From contig CAJOEN010000005.1 in the NCBI GenBank assembly GCA_905233475.1, positions 1-54,991 on the forward strand: a DNA stretch of 54,991 bases, read 5' to 3'. Positions 43,610-52,198 of the stretch are shown here, one piece after another (within the stretch, counting starts at the first letter, position 1; each line of letters opens with the position of its first letter). This stretch comes from an uncultured Bacteroidales bacterium. Lineage in GTDB: Bacteria; Bacteroidota; Bacteroidia; Bacteroidales; P3. A model generated the notes under the pieces. That model ran no database searches and was not told where the DNA came from. It saw only the letters and a list, made by a program, of their open reading frames with translations. Both the position numbers and the translations under genes were made by a program.

Positions 43610-45022
43610 TTAAAACATCTCGTCCTTGAAATTAAGCAGATACACCTGTTTTTTTGCCCGTGTGAGGGCGGTGTACAGCCATCGCAGATATTCGCGGTCT
43701 GGGGTGTCATCGGGAATGAAGCCTTGGTCTATGATGGCGGTGTCCCACTGCCCGCCTTGTGTTTTGTGGCATGTTAGGGTATAGGCAAATTTTACCTGTA
43801 ATGCATTGAAATAAGGGTTGTTACGGACTGCTTTCATTCTGTCGGTTTTGGTGGGGAGGTCGGCATAGTCGAAACTTACCTGCTCGAACAGGCGACGGCT
43901 TTCGTCGGCGGTAAGCGATGGCGATTCCGACACAAGGGTGTCCAACAGTATTTTGCATTCGATTTCAGGGGTTTCGTGGTAGTCGATGAATCGCAGTGAA
44001 GCCGTGGCAAAACGGAAGCCGTATAGTTCCTCGAAATTGCGCAGACGTAGTATCTCGGCAATGTCGCCGTTGGCAATAAAGCCAATGCCCGAGTCCTCGT
44101 CAGCCCAGTAGTAGTTGTTTTTTACCACCATCAGGTAGTCGCCGGTGTTCAGCTGGTCGTCGCGGAAGAGAATGCGGCTGCGTATCTCGTTGTTGAAAAT
44201 GTTGGCGCGTTTGTTTGTACGGCAAATCAGCACCACCTCTTCGGAACCTTTTTCGGAATATTCTTTATTAAGAATATCTTCGAGCTCGCCGCCGTCGATA
44301 CGTTTTATGTCTTCGAAATCGTTGAGGTCGAAAAGTGGGGTCTGCACCATATCGTCTTGCAGGGCTATCTGATTGCGTATCAGAGTGCTATTGTGCAATA
44401 TTCCAGATGTTTCGGATTGCCTTACAACTTCGGTAAGTTCACAAGAGTAAATGTTTAGGTCGAAAGCGTGCGATAGGTATTCGCAATCGAGGGCGGGACT
44501 TACCGGCGAACCTACTGGTGGTAATTGTGCCATGTCGCCTATTAGTAGCAATCGGCAGTGGCTACCTTCTTTTACGTAGCTTATAAGGTCGGCAAGCAGG
44601 TCGTTTCCGCTGTCGTTTTCCTCGCCAATCATCGAGGCTTCATCCACAATGAAAAGGGTGTATGAGTGTTTGTTTCGGGCTTTGGTACACCGCAGTATGC
44701 CGTAGTTGTCGGCGACGGTAGTGTAAATTTTTTTGTGTATGGTAAGCGCCTGACGCCCAGAATAGTTCGACAGCACTTTGGCGGCTCTTCCGGTAGGGGC
44801 AAGTAGCACCGACCGCACTTTCAAAGCCGGAAGTGTCTGTATCAGAGCACTTACAAGGGTAGTTTTTCCGGTACCGGCATAGCCTTTAAGGATAAAAGCC
44901 GAAAGCGGGTCGGGGTCGAATAGGAAGTCGGTGAGCATACGGCACGCCTCTTGCTGACCGCAGGTGGGCGTGTGCGGGAATTTGGCAAAAAGCAATTGTT
45001 GCACCTGTTGGCTTATGTTCAT
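43610..45022 (-). CDS. RecD-like ATP-dependent DNA helicase
   Basis: A 470-aa superfamily 1B helicase. Walker A GYAGTGKT is at 47-54, Walker B FIVDEASMIG near residue 120, QLPPVGS is motif III, and the C-terminal FAYTLTCHKTQGGQWD (UvrD_C_2 type) with LYTALTRAKKQV is motif VI. It lacks the long N-terminal domains of RecD2 and matches the short RecD-like helicases of Bacteroidetes. Roles in DNA repair are inferred from family. It forms a run with secG upstream, separated by a terminator. Confidence 0.88.
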   Translation of the reverse strand: MNISQQVQQLLFAKFPHTPTCGQQEACRMLTDFLFDPDPLSAFILKGYAGTGKTTLVSALIQTLPALKVRSVLLAPTGRAAKVLSNYSGRQALTIHKKIYTTVADNYGILRCTKARNKHSYTLFIVDEASMIGEENDSGNDLLADLISYVKEGSHCRLLLIGDMAQLPPVGSPVSPALDCEYLSHAFDLNIYSCELTEVVRQSETSGILHNSTLIRNQIALQDDMVQTPLFDLNDFEDIKRIDGGELEDILNKEYSEKGSEEVVLICRTNKRANIFNNEIRSRILFRDDQLNTGDYLMVVKNNYYWADEDSGIGFIANGDIAEILRLRNFEELYGFRFATASLRFIDYHETPEIECKILLDTLVSESPSLTADESRRLFEQVSFDYADLPTKTDRMKAVRNNPYFNALQVKFAYTLTCHKTQGGQWDTAIIDQGFIPDDTPDREYLRWLYTALTRAKKQVYLLNFKDEMF

Positions 45023-45041
45023 GGCCGTATGTCGTTAAAAA

Positions 45042-45070
45042 AAAAGCGATTTGCGTGGCAAATCGCTTTT
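45042..45070. terminator. Bidirectional terminator between secG and the helicase gene
   Basis: AAAAGCGATTTGC (45042-45054) and GCAAATCGCTTTT (45058-45070) form a 13-bp perfect stem with GTG loop. On the minus strand a T run follows, so it ends secG transcription before the helicase gene. Confidence 0.9.
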
Positions 45071-45099
45071 AAATTCTTTGCTGTTGTTTGAAAATACCT

Positions 45100-45441
45100 C
45101 TATTCAGCCTCTGGTTGTGCTGCAGGAGCCGGAGTGTTGGCTGCCTGAGCTTGTGGCTGTGTCGGGATATTTACATTTAGGTTAAGTTCGCTTTTTACTT
45201 CGGGCTGGTCATCATTGTGCTTAGGCACAAAAGCAACACAGGCAAGGCTCAGCACCATAAGTGCTATGGCAAGTACCCAAGAGGCCTTCTCGATAACGTC
45301 GGCGGTTTTTCTAACGCCCATATACTGGTTTTGATTTTGGAAATTGGATGCTAATCCGCCGCCTTTGGAGTTCTGAACAAGCACTACGAGTGCCAACAAA
45401 ACGCATATTACAAGTATGATAACTACAAGAGCTGTGTACAT
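45100..45441 (-). CDS. secG: Preprotein translocase subunit SecG
   Basis: A 113-aa membrane subunit that assists SecYEG protein export. The first helix is at 2-22, followed by the conserved VLVQNSKGGGLASNF loop, the second helix at about 52-72, and a C-terminal tail rich in Ala, Pro and Gln. The tail is longer than in E. coli SecG, as is common in Bacteroidetes. It is preceded by the TPR-type gene and probably has an internal promoter at 45,500. Confidence 0.93.
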   Translation of the reverse strand: MYTALVVIILVICVLLALVVLVQNSKGGGLASNFQNQNQYMGVRKTADVIEKASWVLAIALMVLSLACVAFVPKHNDDQPEVKSELNLNVNIPTQPQAQAANTPAPAAQPEAE

Positions 45442-45455
45442 TGTGTATCTTTTTT

Positions 45456-46124
45456 TTATTTAGTTTCTAACTTATTTTTCAATTCCGAAATTCGGACTGC
45501 AAAGATACTATTTTTTTCTGGATTTTGACGTATCAATTTTTCATAAATTTCTATTGCTTTCTCGACTTTGCCTTGTTTTTCGAGTATAACTGCAAGAGTT
45601 TCAGAAGTTAAGCCACTTTCGTCGGAGTTGCTTTTTTTGCCCAATTCGTCGATGGAAAGGCTGTTGCTTTGACTCTGATGTGGCAGGTTTTTTGTGTTCG
45701 GCTCAAGAAAATTCTCCAAAATCACACTCTTTGGTGCGGTTTTGAAAGATATGTCCTGAAACGAGTTTATTTCGTCAAGAATGTCGATGCTTCCGGAAGC
45801 GGTGAAGCCCATTTCCTTGTTTTTTGCCGCTTCGATTTTTTCTTTCAGGTGCTTGGCCTCGTTGTCCGAGGCTCCGTCGTCTTTTTGTGCTGTTTTTTCG
45901 AGCATTTTGGCTAGCATGTGGCTTTCTGGCAGCTGTACCGAAACGCGCGAAACCATTTGTGGGTCGAAATCGGCGCCCAAAGTTGCTTTGTCGCTGAGCA
46001 GATCGAGAACCTGAAGTACCGCACAAAACGGGTAACTCACTTTCTCCGTGTGTATGTCCAATTTGTCCTGAAGGCTGAATTTCAGAGGATTTGAAACATA
46101 TTCGATAAATGTGTCTTTTGTCAT
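45456..46124 (-). CDS. Conserved protein with C-terminal tetratricopeptide repeat
   Basis: A 222-aa protein. The start is MTKDTFIEYVSNPLKFSLQD; the ATG at 46,124 is chosen because the 16 upstream in-frame residues overlap the promoter. The middle is Ser/Lys-rich and disordered-looking. The C-terminus holds one TPR (TLAVILEKQGKVEKAIEIYE then KLIRQNP). It lies 14 bp upstream of secG in the same direction, an order I believe is common in Bacteroidetes. Function unknown. Confidence 0.75.
   Translation of the reverse strand: MTKDTFIEYVSNPLKFSLQDKLDIHTEKVSYPFCAVLQVLDLLSDKATLGADFDPQMVSRVSVQLPESHMLAKMLEKTAQKDDGASDNEAKHLKEKIEAAKNKEMGFTASGSIDILDEINSFQDISFKTAPKSVILENFLEPNTKNLPHQSQSNSLSIDELGKKSNSDESGLTSETLAVILEKQGKVEKAIEIYEKLIRQNPEKNSIFAVRISELKNKLETK
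45500..45507 (-). promoter_or_regulatory. Internal -7 element for secG (TATCTTTG on minus)
   Basis: Plus-strand CAAAGATA reads TATCTTTG on the minus strand, 58 bp ahead of the secG ATG and inside the 3' end of the preceding coding region. It suggests secG can be transcribed separately. Confidence 0.55.
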
Positions 46125-46169
46125 TTTACTTTTGTAGTTTAATGCAAAAAAGTCTTTTTTTTGGTTTTG

Positions 46170-46177
46170 CAAAAGTA
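46170..46177 (-). promoter_or_regulatory. -7 promoter element (TACTTTTG on minus)
   Basis: CAAAAGTA on the plus strand reads TACTTTTG, 45 bp before the 46,124 start. It lies within the 230-bp divergent gap with rpmH, which otherwise holds no gene. Confidence 0.5.
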
Positions 46178-46323
46178 ATTATTTTTTTGTTCACGATAAA
46201 AGTCCTGCTTTTGTTTTTTTTAACAGGCTATTGTTCAATAGTTTACTTTCGGTGTTTTTTTTAAAAATGTACACTATTTCAAGATTTTTTGAAAATAAGT
46301 GTGTTTTGTATTGATTTTTTTCG

Positions 46324-46331
46324 TAATTTTG
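46324..46331 (+). promoter_or_regulatory. -7 promoter element for rpmH (TAATTTTG)
   Basis: TAATTTTG matches the consensus 23 bp before the rpmH ATG. TTTG occurs at 46305-46308, but with 15 bp spacing, shorter than usual. Confidence 0.6.
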
Positions 46332-46354
46332 CAAACTCAAAAATTAGACGAAAA

Positions 46355-46501
46355 ATGAAAAGAACATTCCAACCATCACGCAGAAAGAGAGCCAATAAGC
46401 ACGGTTTCCGTCAACGTATGTCAACGGCAAATGGACGTCGAGTTTTGGCTGCTCGCAGAAAAAAAGGCAGAAAAAAACTGACAGTTTCCGACGAACGATA
46501 G
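46355..46501 (+). CDS. rpmH: 50S ribosomal protein L34
   Basis: A 48-aa, highly basic ribosomal protein: [20 protein letters not shown], then [20 protein letters not shown] and a KLTVSDER tail. The ATG at 46,355 is the true start; an in-frame start 66 bp upstream would include the promoter. It is a single-gene unit with its own promoter and terminator; no dnaA or rnpA lies next to it here. Confidence 0.97.
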   Translation: MKRTFQPSRRKRANKHGFRQRMSTANGRRVLAARRKKGRKKLTVSDER

Positions 46502-46550
46502 AGTTTTGTTTTCTTTGGCGCCAAAAAAGAAAAATAAGCCTTTAAAGGAG

Positions 46551-46588
46551 AAAAAAGAAGCATTGTGTGTTCACTTTGCTTCTTTTTT
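46551..46588 (+). terminator. Terminator of rpmH
   Basis: AAAAAAGAAGCA (46551-46562) pairs with TGCTTCTTTTTT (46577-46588) around a 14-nt loop; the T run is part of the stem. The palindrome TTTGGCGCCAAA lies just upstream at 46514-46525. Confidence 0.8.
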
Positions 46589-46705
46589 AATTAGGAGCTA
46601 AGGATTGCAAAATTTCTTTGGAAGATTTCAAATCTACAAAGCAATTGAATTACTTTATGATTGCAATACGGTTTGTTTGCAACTATCACTAAAACAGATA
46701 CTTTT

Positions 46706-48133
46706 ATGAGAAAACCCAAGAAAGAAATTATATATACCGATGTTGAGATTACCGACGCGGCCGCCGAGGGTATGGCTTTGGCACGGGTGGAAAATAAGGT
46801 TGTGTTTGTGCCTTTTGTGGTGCCCGGCGATGTGGTGGACATCAAAATTTTGAAATCCAAGAAAAACTACGCCGAAGGCAAGGCCATAGCCATAAAGCAT
46901 TACAGCGACCGTCGTGTGCCTGTGCAGTGCCTCCATTTCGGAGTGTGCGGTGGTTGCAAATGGCAGCAGATGAACTACGACGACCAGCTTGTTTGCAAAC
47001 AGAACCAAGTGGCTAACAACCTGCAACGTATAGGGAAAATCGACACGAGTTCCATGCGTCCTATCTGCGGTTCGGAACGTATTTTCCACTACCGCAACAA
47101 GTTGGAGTTCACTTTTTCCAACCGCCGCTGGATGACTCCCGAAGAAATAGCCAATCCCGATTTTGTGCCACAGCCCAACGCCCTTGGGTTGCACATACCG
47201 GGACTTTACGACAAAGTGCTTGATATACAGTACTGTGCCCTTCAGGATGACCTTTCCAACGATATCCGCAACAAGATACGCACATACGCAATCGAGAAGG
47301 ATTTGGATTTTTACGACAGGCGCACCCACGAGGGATTTTTGCGCAATTTGGTGATACGCAACACACAAGGTGGTGAGTGGATGCTTATAGTCATTGTGGC
47401 CAAGGACGATAAGACCTTACTTTTCCCTATGCTGGATTTTATAAAAGCCGAGTTTCCGCAGATAACCTCGTTACAATATATTGTAAACGAAAAACTAAAC
47501 GACGCCTATGCCGATTTGGACGTGGTTTGCTACAGCGGCAATCCTTTTATCACGGAGGAAATGCCAGCATACCGTAATACGGACAAGCCGTTGAAATTCC
47601 GTATCAGTCCCAAATCGTTTTACCAGACAAATTCGCCTCAGGCACGCAATTTGTACGGTTTTGTGGCCGATTTCGCCGACTTGCACGGGGCAGAGACCGT
47701 ATATGACCTGTACACCGGCACGGGTACCATTGCCAATTTTGTGGCTGGATACTGCAAAAAAGTGGTGGGTATAGAGTATGTTGAGGACGCGGTAGCGGAC
47801 GCACGCAAGAACTCCGAAATAAACGGCTTGGACAACACCGTTTTCTATGCCGGCGACATGGCCGCCATACTCACTGCCGATTTCATAGCTCAGAACGGCA
47901 TTCCCGACATCGTTATCACCGACCCGCCGCGTGCCGGAATGCACGAAAAAGTGGTGCAACAGCTTTTGGCCGCCCTGCCACAGAAAATCGTTTATGTGAG
48001 TTGTAATCCAGCTACCCAAGCCCGCGATGTTGCCATGCTTCAGGAAAAATACGAGGTCAAAGCCATACAGCCTGTGGACATGTTTCCACACACCCAGCAC
48101 GTAGAGAATGTAATATTGCTGGAAAAGAGATAG
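46706..48133 (+). CDS. rlmD: 23S rRNA (uracil-1939-C5)-methyltransferase (RlmD/RumA family)
   Basis: A 475-aa TrmA-family RNA methyltransferase. An N-terminal TRAM domain (about residues 8-65) is followed by the iron-sulfur Cys set C75, C81, C84 (CLHFGVCGGC). The Rossmann motif is YDLYTGTGTIANFVA, then ITDPPRAGMHE and the nucleophile in VSCNPATQARD. The ATG at 46,706 is favoured, since the upstream in-frame extension is unlike the family. Which uracil it modifies (1939 or another) is inferred from the family. Confidence 0.88.
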   Translation: MRKPKKEIIYTDVEITDAAAEGMALARVENKVVFVPFVVPGDVVDIKILKSKKNYAEGKAIAIKHYSDRRVPVQCLHFGVCGGCKWQQMNYDDQLVCKQNQVANNLQRIGKIDTSSMRPICGSERIFHYRNKLEFTFSNRRWMTPEEIANPDFVPQPNALGLHIPGLYDKVLDIQYCALQDDLSNDIRNKIRTYAIEKDLDFYDRRTHEGFLRNLVIRNTQGGEWMLIVIVAKDDKTLLFPMLDFIKAEFPQITSLQYIVNEKLNDAYADLDVVCYSGNPFITEEMPAYRNTDKPLKFRISPKSFYQTNSPQARNLYGFVADFADLHGAETVYDLYTGTGTIANFVAGYCKKVVGIEYVEDAVADARKNSEINGLDNTVFYAGDMAAILTADFIAQNGIPDIVITDPPRAGMHEKVVQQLLAALPQKIVYVSCNPATQARDVAMLQEKYEVKAIQPVDMFPHTQHVENVILLEKR

Positions 48134-48154
48134 CTGCAATACTATCTTCATATT

Positions 48155-48353
48155 CTAAAAAACCATAACTTCGATACGCACCGTACGACCGTTCTCTTCG
48201 AAAGGCTCCTTAACTTCCCAATAGCTTCGGTCGTTTGCCCAGATTGGTGTCCAATTTGGCTTCATCGGTTGCCGTTGCCTTAAATCCTCTATTGCACGAG
48301 GTTATGGCAGCAAGGACAAAAAGTGTTACACTGAGGGAGGTTGCTATTTTCAT
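48155..48353 (-). pseudogene. Frameshifted small lipoprotein gene
   Basis: On the minus strand MKIATSLSVTLFVLAAITSC is a lipoprotein signal with lipobox ITSC, and the frame runs to a stop at 48,210 (47 aa). In another frame the same region continues NWTPIWANDRSYWEVKEPFE then ENGRTVRIEVMVF, stopping at 48,155. That stretch has strongly protein-like composition. A one-base indel between them would restore a lipoprotein of about 66 residues. It lies 47 bp downstream of the acyltransferase gene on the same strand. Function unknown. Confidence 0.45.
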
Positions 48354-48400
48354 GATTGTATTGGTTTATTTCGTCTGTAATAACGACGACATGTCCGGTT

Positions 48401-49507
48401 TTATTTCCTGCGTTTCTCACCGAAGATGCACCAGCGCAGCACGGGGATTCTGTGCAAAACCTCGTAGAGCAAAGGCGAGAGGGTGAAAACGGCAAGGCCG
48501 AGTATCAAGTACATAAGTACGGGCGGCAAGGCGGTGTAGGTTTTCATCATATAGCCGAGGCTGGCAATAACCAGATAATGAACTATATATAGTCCGAAGC
48601 TGCTCTTCGTCATATAGTCGGCGAAACGGCAGGTGCGGTCGAACTTGGCTTTGAACCATCCCATCATGGCAGGGCACATCAGCCAGCCGTAGAGGTTGTT
48701 AAGGGGACTGCAGAGGTACTGCGGCGAGGTGTTGTCCTGCCCGAAGGTGGTGACAATCAGCACTATACCCGACAACACGGCACAGGCCATCAAGGGTATC
48801 CAGTATTTGGCGATTTTCTGCTGCACCTCGTCGTGCGAGAAAACGAAATATCCCATCAGGAAAAGCACCAGGTAGAACAACGGCTTGTAGAGGTTCAGAA
48901 GTCCGTCGAGGCTTTCGGGACGGGGATTTTGCACCATTGTGTAGGAGGCCAGCCAGAACAGCACGCCGAGCGCCACCACTACCACTATGCCCGACTTGCC
49001 GCACAGTGTCCAAAACTTGTCCTTGCGGTCGATTAGGCGCACCAGAAGCAACGCTATGCACAGCAGCCACAGTGTCTGCACAAACCACAAGGGACCCGTG
49101 CCGCTTACGGCCATGATGAAATACTTAGCTACTACGGGAAGTCCGTCGAACACTCCAGCCCTCGATGCCACTACGGTGTTGAAATAGCCCGTCATCCAAT
49201 GGAAAACAAACAAGCCTATAGTACTGGGCACCAAAAGTTTGCGTGTCCGTGCGCCGAACCACTTGCCCGCCGGCTTTCTTTCGAGAGCATAGCGCGAGCC
49301 AATGCCCGCCAGCAAAAACAGCAAAGGCATAAACCACGGATACAGTATATACATCAGTACATCCTGATACTGAGGCACTTGCGGATATTCGCCAAAGCCG
49401 CCTATGCCACCGAAAACGCCTTTGTTGTTGTAGAAATAGATAACGTGGTACAGCAGCACCGAAAGCACTGTAACCCACCGCAGATTATCGATCCAATGCT
49501 TTCTCAT
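48401..49507 (-). CDS. Acyltransferase 3 family membrane protein
   Basis: A 368-aa integral membrane acyltransferase (OafA/YrhL-like). It begins with the family signature RKHWIDNLRWVTVLSVLLYH; the His in SVLLYHVIYFYNNKG is the likely active-site base. About ten transmembrane helices follow. Relatives O-acetylate sugars or other cell-surface molecules. It lies next to a GNAT-CAT fusion on the same strand after about 100 bp, though no shared function is evident. Confidence 0.88.
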   Translation of the reverse strand: MRKHWIDNLRWVTVLSVLLYHVIYFYNNKGVFGGIGGFGEYPQVPQYQDVLMYILYPWFMPLLFLLAGIGSRYALERKPAGKWFGARTRKLLVPSTIGLFVFHWMTGYFNTVVASRAGVFDGLPVVAKYFIMAVSGTGPLWFVQTLWLLCIALLLVRLIDRKDKFWTLCGKSGIVVVVALGVLFWLASYTMVQNPRPESLDGLLNLYKPLFYLVLFLMGYFVFSHDEVQQKIAKYWIPLMACAVLSGIVLIVTTFGQDNTSPQYLCSPLNNLYGWLMCPAMMGWFKAKFDRTCRFADYMTKSSFGLYIVHYLVIASLGYMMKTYTALPPVLMYLILGLAVFTLSPLLYEVLHRIPVLRWCIFGEKRRK

Positions 49508-49607
49508 TTGTTATTTTTTACAATTGAAATCCCAAGAAAATTTTTGCAAGTTTTCTTTTCGTATTCTTTTTGTTCAAGTGTCATTTATTAACGTTGCACT
49601 GCCAGTT

Positions 49608-50753
49608 TTATTTCTCTGCGGCAAGAATTGTCCTTTGCAGTCGCTCAAGAAACCTCGCCGCATCGCCGCCGTCCATCTGCACATGGTGGAACTGGAACGA
49701 CACGGGCAATGTGGTCTTGAACAAACTTTTGCGGTATTTGCCCCACATTACCATAGGGTTGAGGAATTTGTCGGTGTACTGGTTTACAACGCAGTCGAGC
49801 TCCGTCTGTATCATTGCCGAAGTTCCAACAACCATGTGGTCGTCGAGGAAACTGCTTTGGCACTCCTCCGCCGTTTTGGTGGTCAAGGTCAGATAATCAT
49901 TGTTGAACCGCCGCAGGTCGTCGGAAAAGGGGATGTCGCAGGAGTTTATTCCGCCTTTGTTGTTTTTCACCACTACGTTTACAGCAATTTGGTTGTAGCG
50001 GAACAATTTTCCGTTTTCGGGTAGCAAAAACATTTCCTCCGTTTCTACAGCCGCTTTGCCTATGCACCAGCACATAAGCGTGTTGAATTTAATGCCGCTC
50101 TTACGGCTTAGTTTTATTAAGTGGCTCACATTCATTGTTTTAACCAATGTAACCATAGGCATGGGAGCGTTAAGCCACATCTCAAAAGCGTAGGCGCGTT
50201 TGGTTTCTTTTGGGTTTATTTCTGTTTTCATATTAGATGTTTTTTCCAATTTCATAACTCTTACGGGGCGGTCGGAGCCGATTTCGAGGTTGGGACAGAG
50301 GGTCTCCCTGCCGGTGTCGGCGAAACCGCATTTCTCCATCACACGGCCGGAGGCGGGGTTGGATGGGAAATACGTGCCCCAGAGCACGGAAAAGCCTTTC
50401 TCGTTGAGACAGTAATCCACCATCAGCCGCATGGCCTCGGTGCAGATGCCCTTACCCCAGTAGGGACGGGCAATCCAGTAGCCTACCTCGCACTGGTCGG
50501 AGGGAATTTCGAGGTTGGCGGCGGCGGCGGGCAGGTAGCCCACGCAGCCTATGGCCTCGCCTGTTTCTTTCAGTTCCACCGTCCACATGGTTTCAGTGTT
50601 GAAAACGGTGCGGATAATCTCGAGGCTCTCCTCTACGCTCTTGTGCGGGGGCCAGCCCGCGCGAGGGCCAACCTCGGGGTCGGAGGCGTATTTGAAAAGC
50701 GTTGCGGCGTCGCTCTCGCGCCACGGGCGTAATAATATTCTGTTGGTTTCCAT
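49608..50753 (-). CDS. GNAT acetyltransferase fused to a CAT-like acetyltransferase
   Basis: A 381-aa protein of two complete enzymes. Residues 1-170 are a RimJ/RimL-type GNAT (LLRPWRESDAATLFKYASDP, then YWGKGICTEAMRLMVDY for acetyl-CoA). Residues from about 175 form a chloramphenicol acetyltransferase-like domain with the active-site FHHVQMDGG at 355-363. The join lies at an A6 run (plus-strand T6, 50240-50245); with A5 the GNAT frame would end in a TGA overlapping the ATG of the CAT part. So this is either a true fusion or a frameshift joining two overlapping genes. Drug resistance is not established. Confidence 0.78.
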   Translation of the reverse strand: METNRILLRPWRESDAATLFKYASDPEVGPRAGWPPHKSVEESLEIIRTVFNTETMWTVELKETGEAIGCVGYLPAAAANLEIPSDQCEVGYWIARPYWGKGICTEAMRLMVDYCLNEKGFSVLWGTYFPSNPASGRVMEKCGFADTGRETLCPNLEIGSDRPVRVMKLEKTSNMKTEINPKETKRAYAFEMWLNAPMPMVTLVKTMNVSHLIKLSRKSGIKFNTLMCWCIGKAAVETEEMFLLPENGKLFRYNQIAVNVVVKNNKGGINSCDIPFSDDLRRFNNDYLTLTTKTAEECQSSFLDDHMVVGTSAMIQTELDCVVNQYTDKFLNPMVMWGKYRKSLFKTTLPVSFQFHHVQMDGGDAARFLERLQRTILAAEK

Positions 50754-50762
50754 ATATTTTGA

Positions 50763-51272
50763 TTATTTTTTATTTAATTTGAATGTAATTATTGTGTCTT
50801 TACATATTCTGTTTTCCCAAACCGCCGCTACGGTTGTTAACACGCAAACCACTACAGCACTGTATTTTACATCGACAAAAGGAAGGGTAAAAGGTAACAG
50901 GAACAGCAGAAATCCCGTTGCCTTGTTCAAAAGGCTGTGCACGGCGACAAACTTTTTCTGCCTGACAAATCCGTAAACCACATTGAAAATCTTGACGGCG
51001 GCGACAACACCTGTCCAAACGTAAATCCATACGGGGAGTGCCATCACCGGAAGCAGCTTGTAAAGGCACACAGCGACGAAAACAATATCCGCAATGGTGT
51101 CGAATTTGGAACCGAACTCGCTGACCGTCTTTGTCTTACTCGCCACCCATCCGTCGGCCATATCGGAAAGTCCTGCTGTAAGGTACAACGCATAGAACAA
51201 CGGCGAAAGTGCTTTGCAAAACAGCAGGGATATGCTGCACAAGATACGAAAGCTTGTTATCAGGTTGGACAT
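50763..51272 (-). CDS. CDP-alcohol phosphatidyltransferase family protein
   Basis: A 169-aa membrane enzyme of the family that transfers a phosphatidyl group to an alcohol (PgsA/PssA-type). The catalytic motif D-x2-D-G-x2-A-...-G-x3-D-x3-D is present as DMADGWVASKT then EFGSKFDTIAD, although the usual Arg after Ala is Ser. About five hydrophobic segments fit the family. Substrate unknown. It starts 9 bp upstream of the GNAT-CAT gene start on the same strand, and follows the isochorismatase-like gene by 11 bp. Confidence 0.8.
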   Translation of the reverse strand: MSNLITSFRILCSISLLFCKALSPLFYALYLTAGLSDMADGWVASKTKTVSEFGSKFDTIADIVFVAVCLYKLLPVMALPVWIYVWTGVVAAVKIFNVVYGFVRQKKFVAVHSLLNKATGFLLFLLPFTLPFVDVKYSAVVVCVLTTVAAVWENRICKDTIITFKLNKK

Positions 51273-51283
51273 AAATCATTGGG

Positions 51284-51778
51284 TTAAAGATATTTAATAG
51301 TTTCTGCCAAGGTTTTCACTTCACAGCCTTGTTTGGCATAGTAGGAGAGCATTTCGGGCAACTTTTTAAGGTCGTAGCTGGTTACGCCGTCGGAGATGAC
51401 ATGCACAGTAAAACCTGCCTTGCACAAATTGAAACAGGTGGATTTTACGCAGGCAGTAGCGTCCGCTCCTAAGATATAAAACTCATTGACGTTGTTTGCT
51501 TCTATAAAAGCGGAAAAAGCGTCGCTCGTAAGGGCATTGCTTTTCGTTTTCACGAAGATATTGTTAGACACCACTTTGAGCTCAGGGACAAGTTCCGCGC
51601 CACGGCTATCGGGTTTGAAAGTGCGGGTGCCGGCGCTTATGTTGTTGTGCTTGATATAGACAACGTGCATATCCTTTGCCACAGCCCAGTCGATGGAGGC
51701 GTTGATGTTGTCGATAATGTCTTTGTAGTGCTTAGTTATGTCGTTCTGAATGTCAATGACGATAAGTGCTTCATTCAT
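51284..51778 (-). CDS. Isochorismatase-like cysteine hydrolase
   Basis: A 164-aa member of the isochorismatase/nicotinamidase superfamily. The catalytic triad is visible: D9 (ALIVIDIQND), Lys77 or Lys79 in FVKTKSNA and Cys110 in GADATACVKST. Members hydrolyse amides or vinyl ethers (nicotinamidase, ureidoacrylate hydrolase, isochorismatase), so the reaction is not fixed. It is short but complete compared with the family. Co-directional with its neighbours. Confidence 0.85.
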   Translation of the reverse strand: MNEALIVIDIQNDITKHYKDIIDNINASIDWAVAKDMHVVYIKHNNISAGTRTFKPDSRGAELVPELKVVSNNIFVKTKSNALTSDAFSAFIEANNVNEFYILGADATACVKSTCFNLCKAGFTVHVISDGVTSYDLKKLPEMLSYYAKQGCEVKTLAETIKYL

Positions 51779-51796
51779 AATGGTTTCCTGTTTTAT

Positions 51797-52147
51797 TTAT
51801 TTTTTTTCGTTTGCAAGAGTCAGAGCTTTCCTCCCGTCCTCGGTCATAAGTCCGCGCGTTTCTAAATCACTACAGCGTTGGCGGTTAAGTTCCGTCCAAT
51901 GGCTGTTTTTGCGGCGTGGCGACAGTCGTTGCGCCAGCCGTCCGTCGGGCAGACGCTTGCAGGTACTGTCTATCCAGCCGAAACAGAGAGCCTCCTCCAC
52001 CACCTCGATATAGGGGACGGCATCTGGACGGGGCGTTTTGCTACGGTTGCAGGTAACCCAGCAGTGGCCCGCGGCGGTGTGATTAGCCACAAACCACTCC
52101 CGCAACTGTTTGCGGTTGCCAAACTCCAGTAAAAGGTCAATTTCCAT
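51797..52147 (-). CDS. YdeI/OmpD-associated family protein, C-terminally short
   Basis: A 116-aa protein matching the N-terminal domain of YdeI-like proteins: LREWFVANHTAAGHCWVTC, then YIEVVEEALCFGWIDSTCKR, QRLSPRRKNSHWTELNRQR and GLMTEDGRKAL. Full-length relatives are about 190 aa with a C-terminal OmdA domain, missing here. The sequence ends at an A8 run followed directly by TAA. The ATG at 52,147 is preferred over an upstream TTG. Function of the family is poorly defined. Confidence 0.7.
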   Translation of the reverse strand: MEIDLLLEFGNRKQLREWFVANHTAAGHCWVTCNRSKTPRPDAVPYIEVVEEALCFGWIDSTCKRLPDGRLAQRLSPRRKNSHWTELNRQRCSDLETRGLMTEDGRKALTLANEKK

Positions 52148-52198
52148 AGTCGATGTTTTTTTCAAGAGATTTTTTGTCGTTTTTTCCGACGAAAGGCG

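Noticed and set aside
42490-43710. A 406-residue minus-strand frame across the rubredoxin and rubrerythrin genes
   Set aside because: It runs antisense to three confidently identified genes and through two terminators, and its composition is Phe/Val/Gly-rich shadow sequence.
48235-48486. Plus-strand frame after rlmD
   Set aside because: It overlaps the broken lipoprotein and the acyltransferase 3' end on the other strand; Ala/Arg-rich with no start context.
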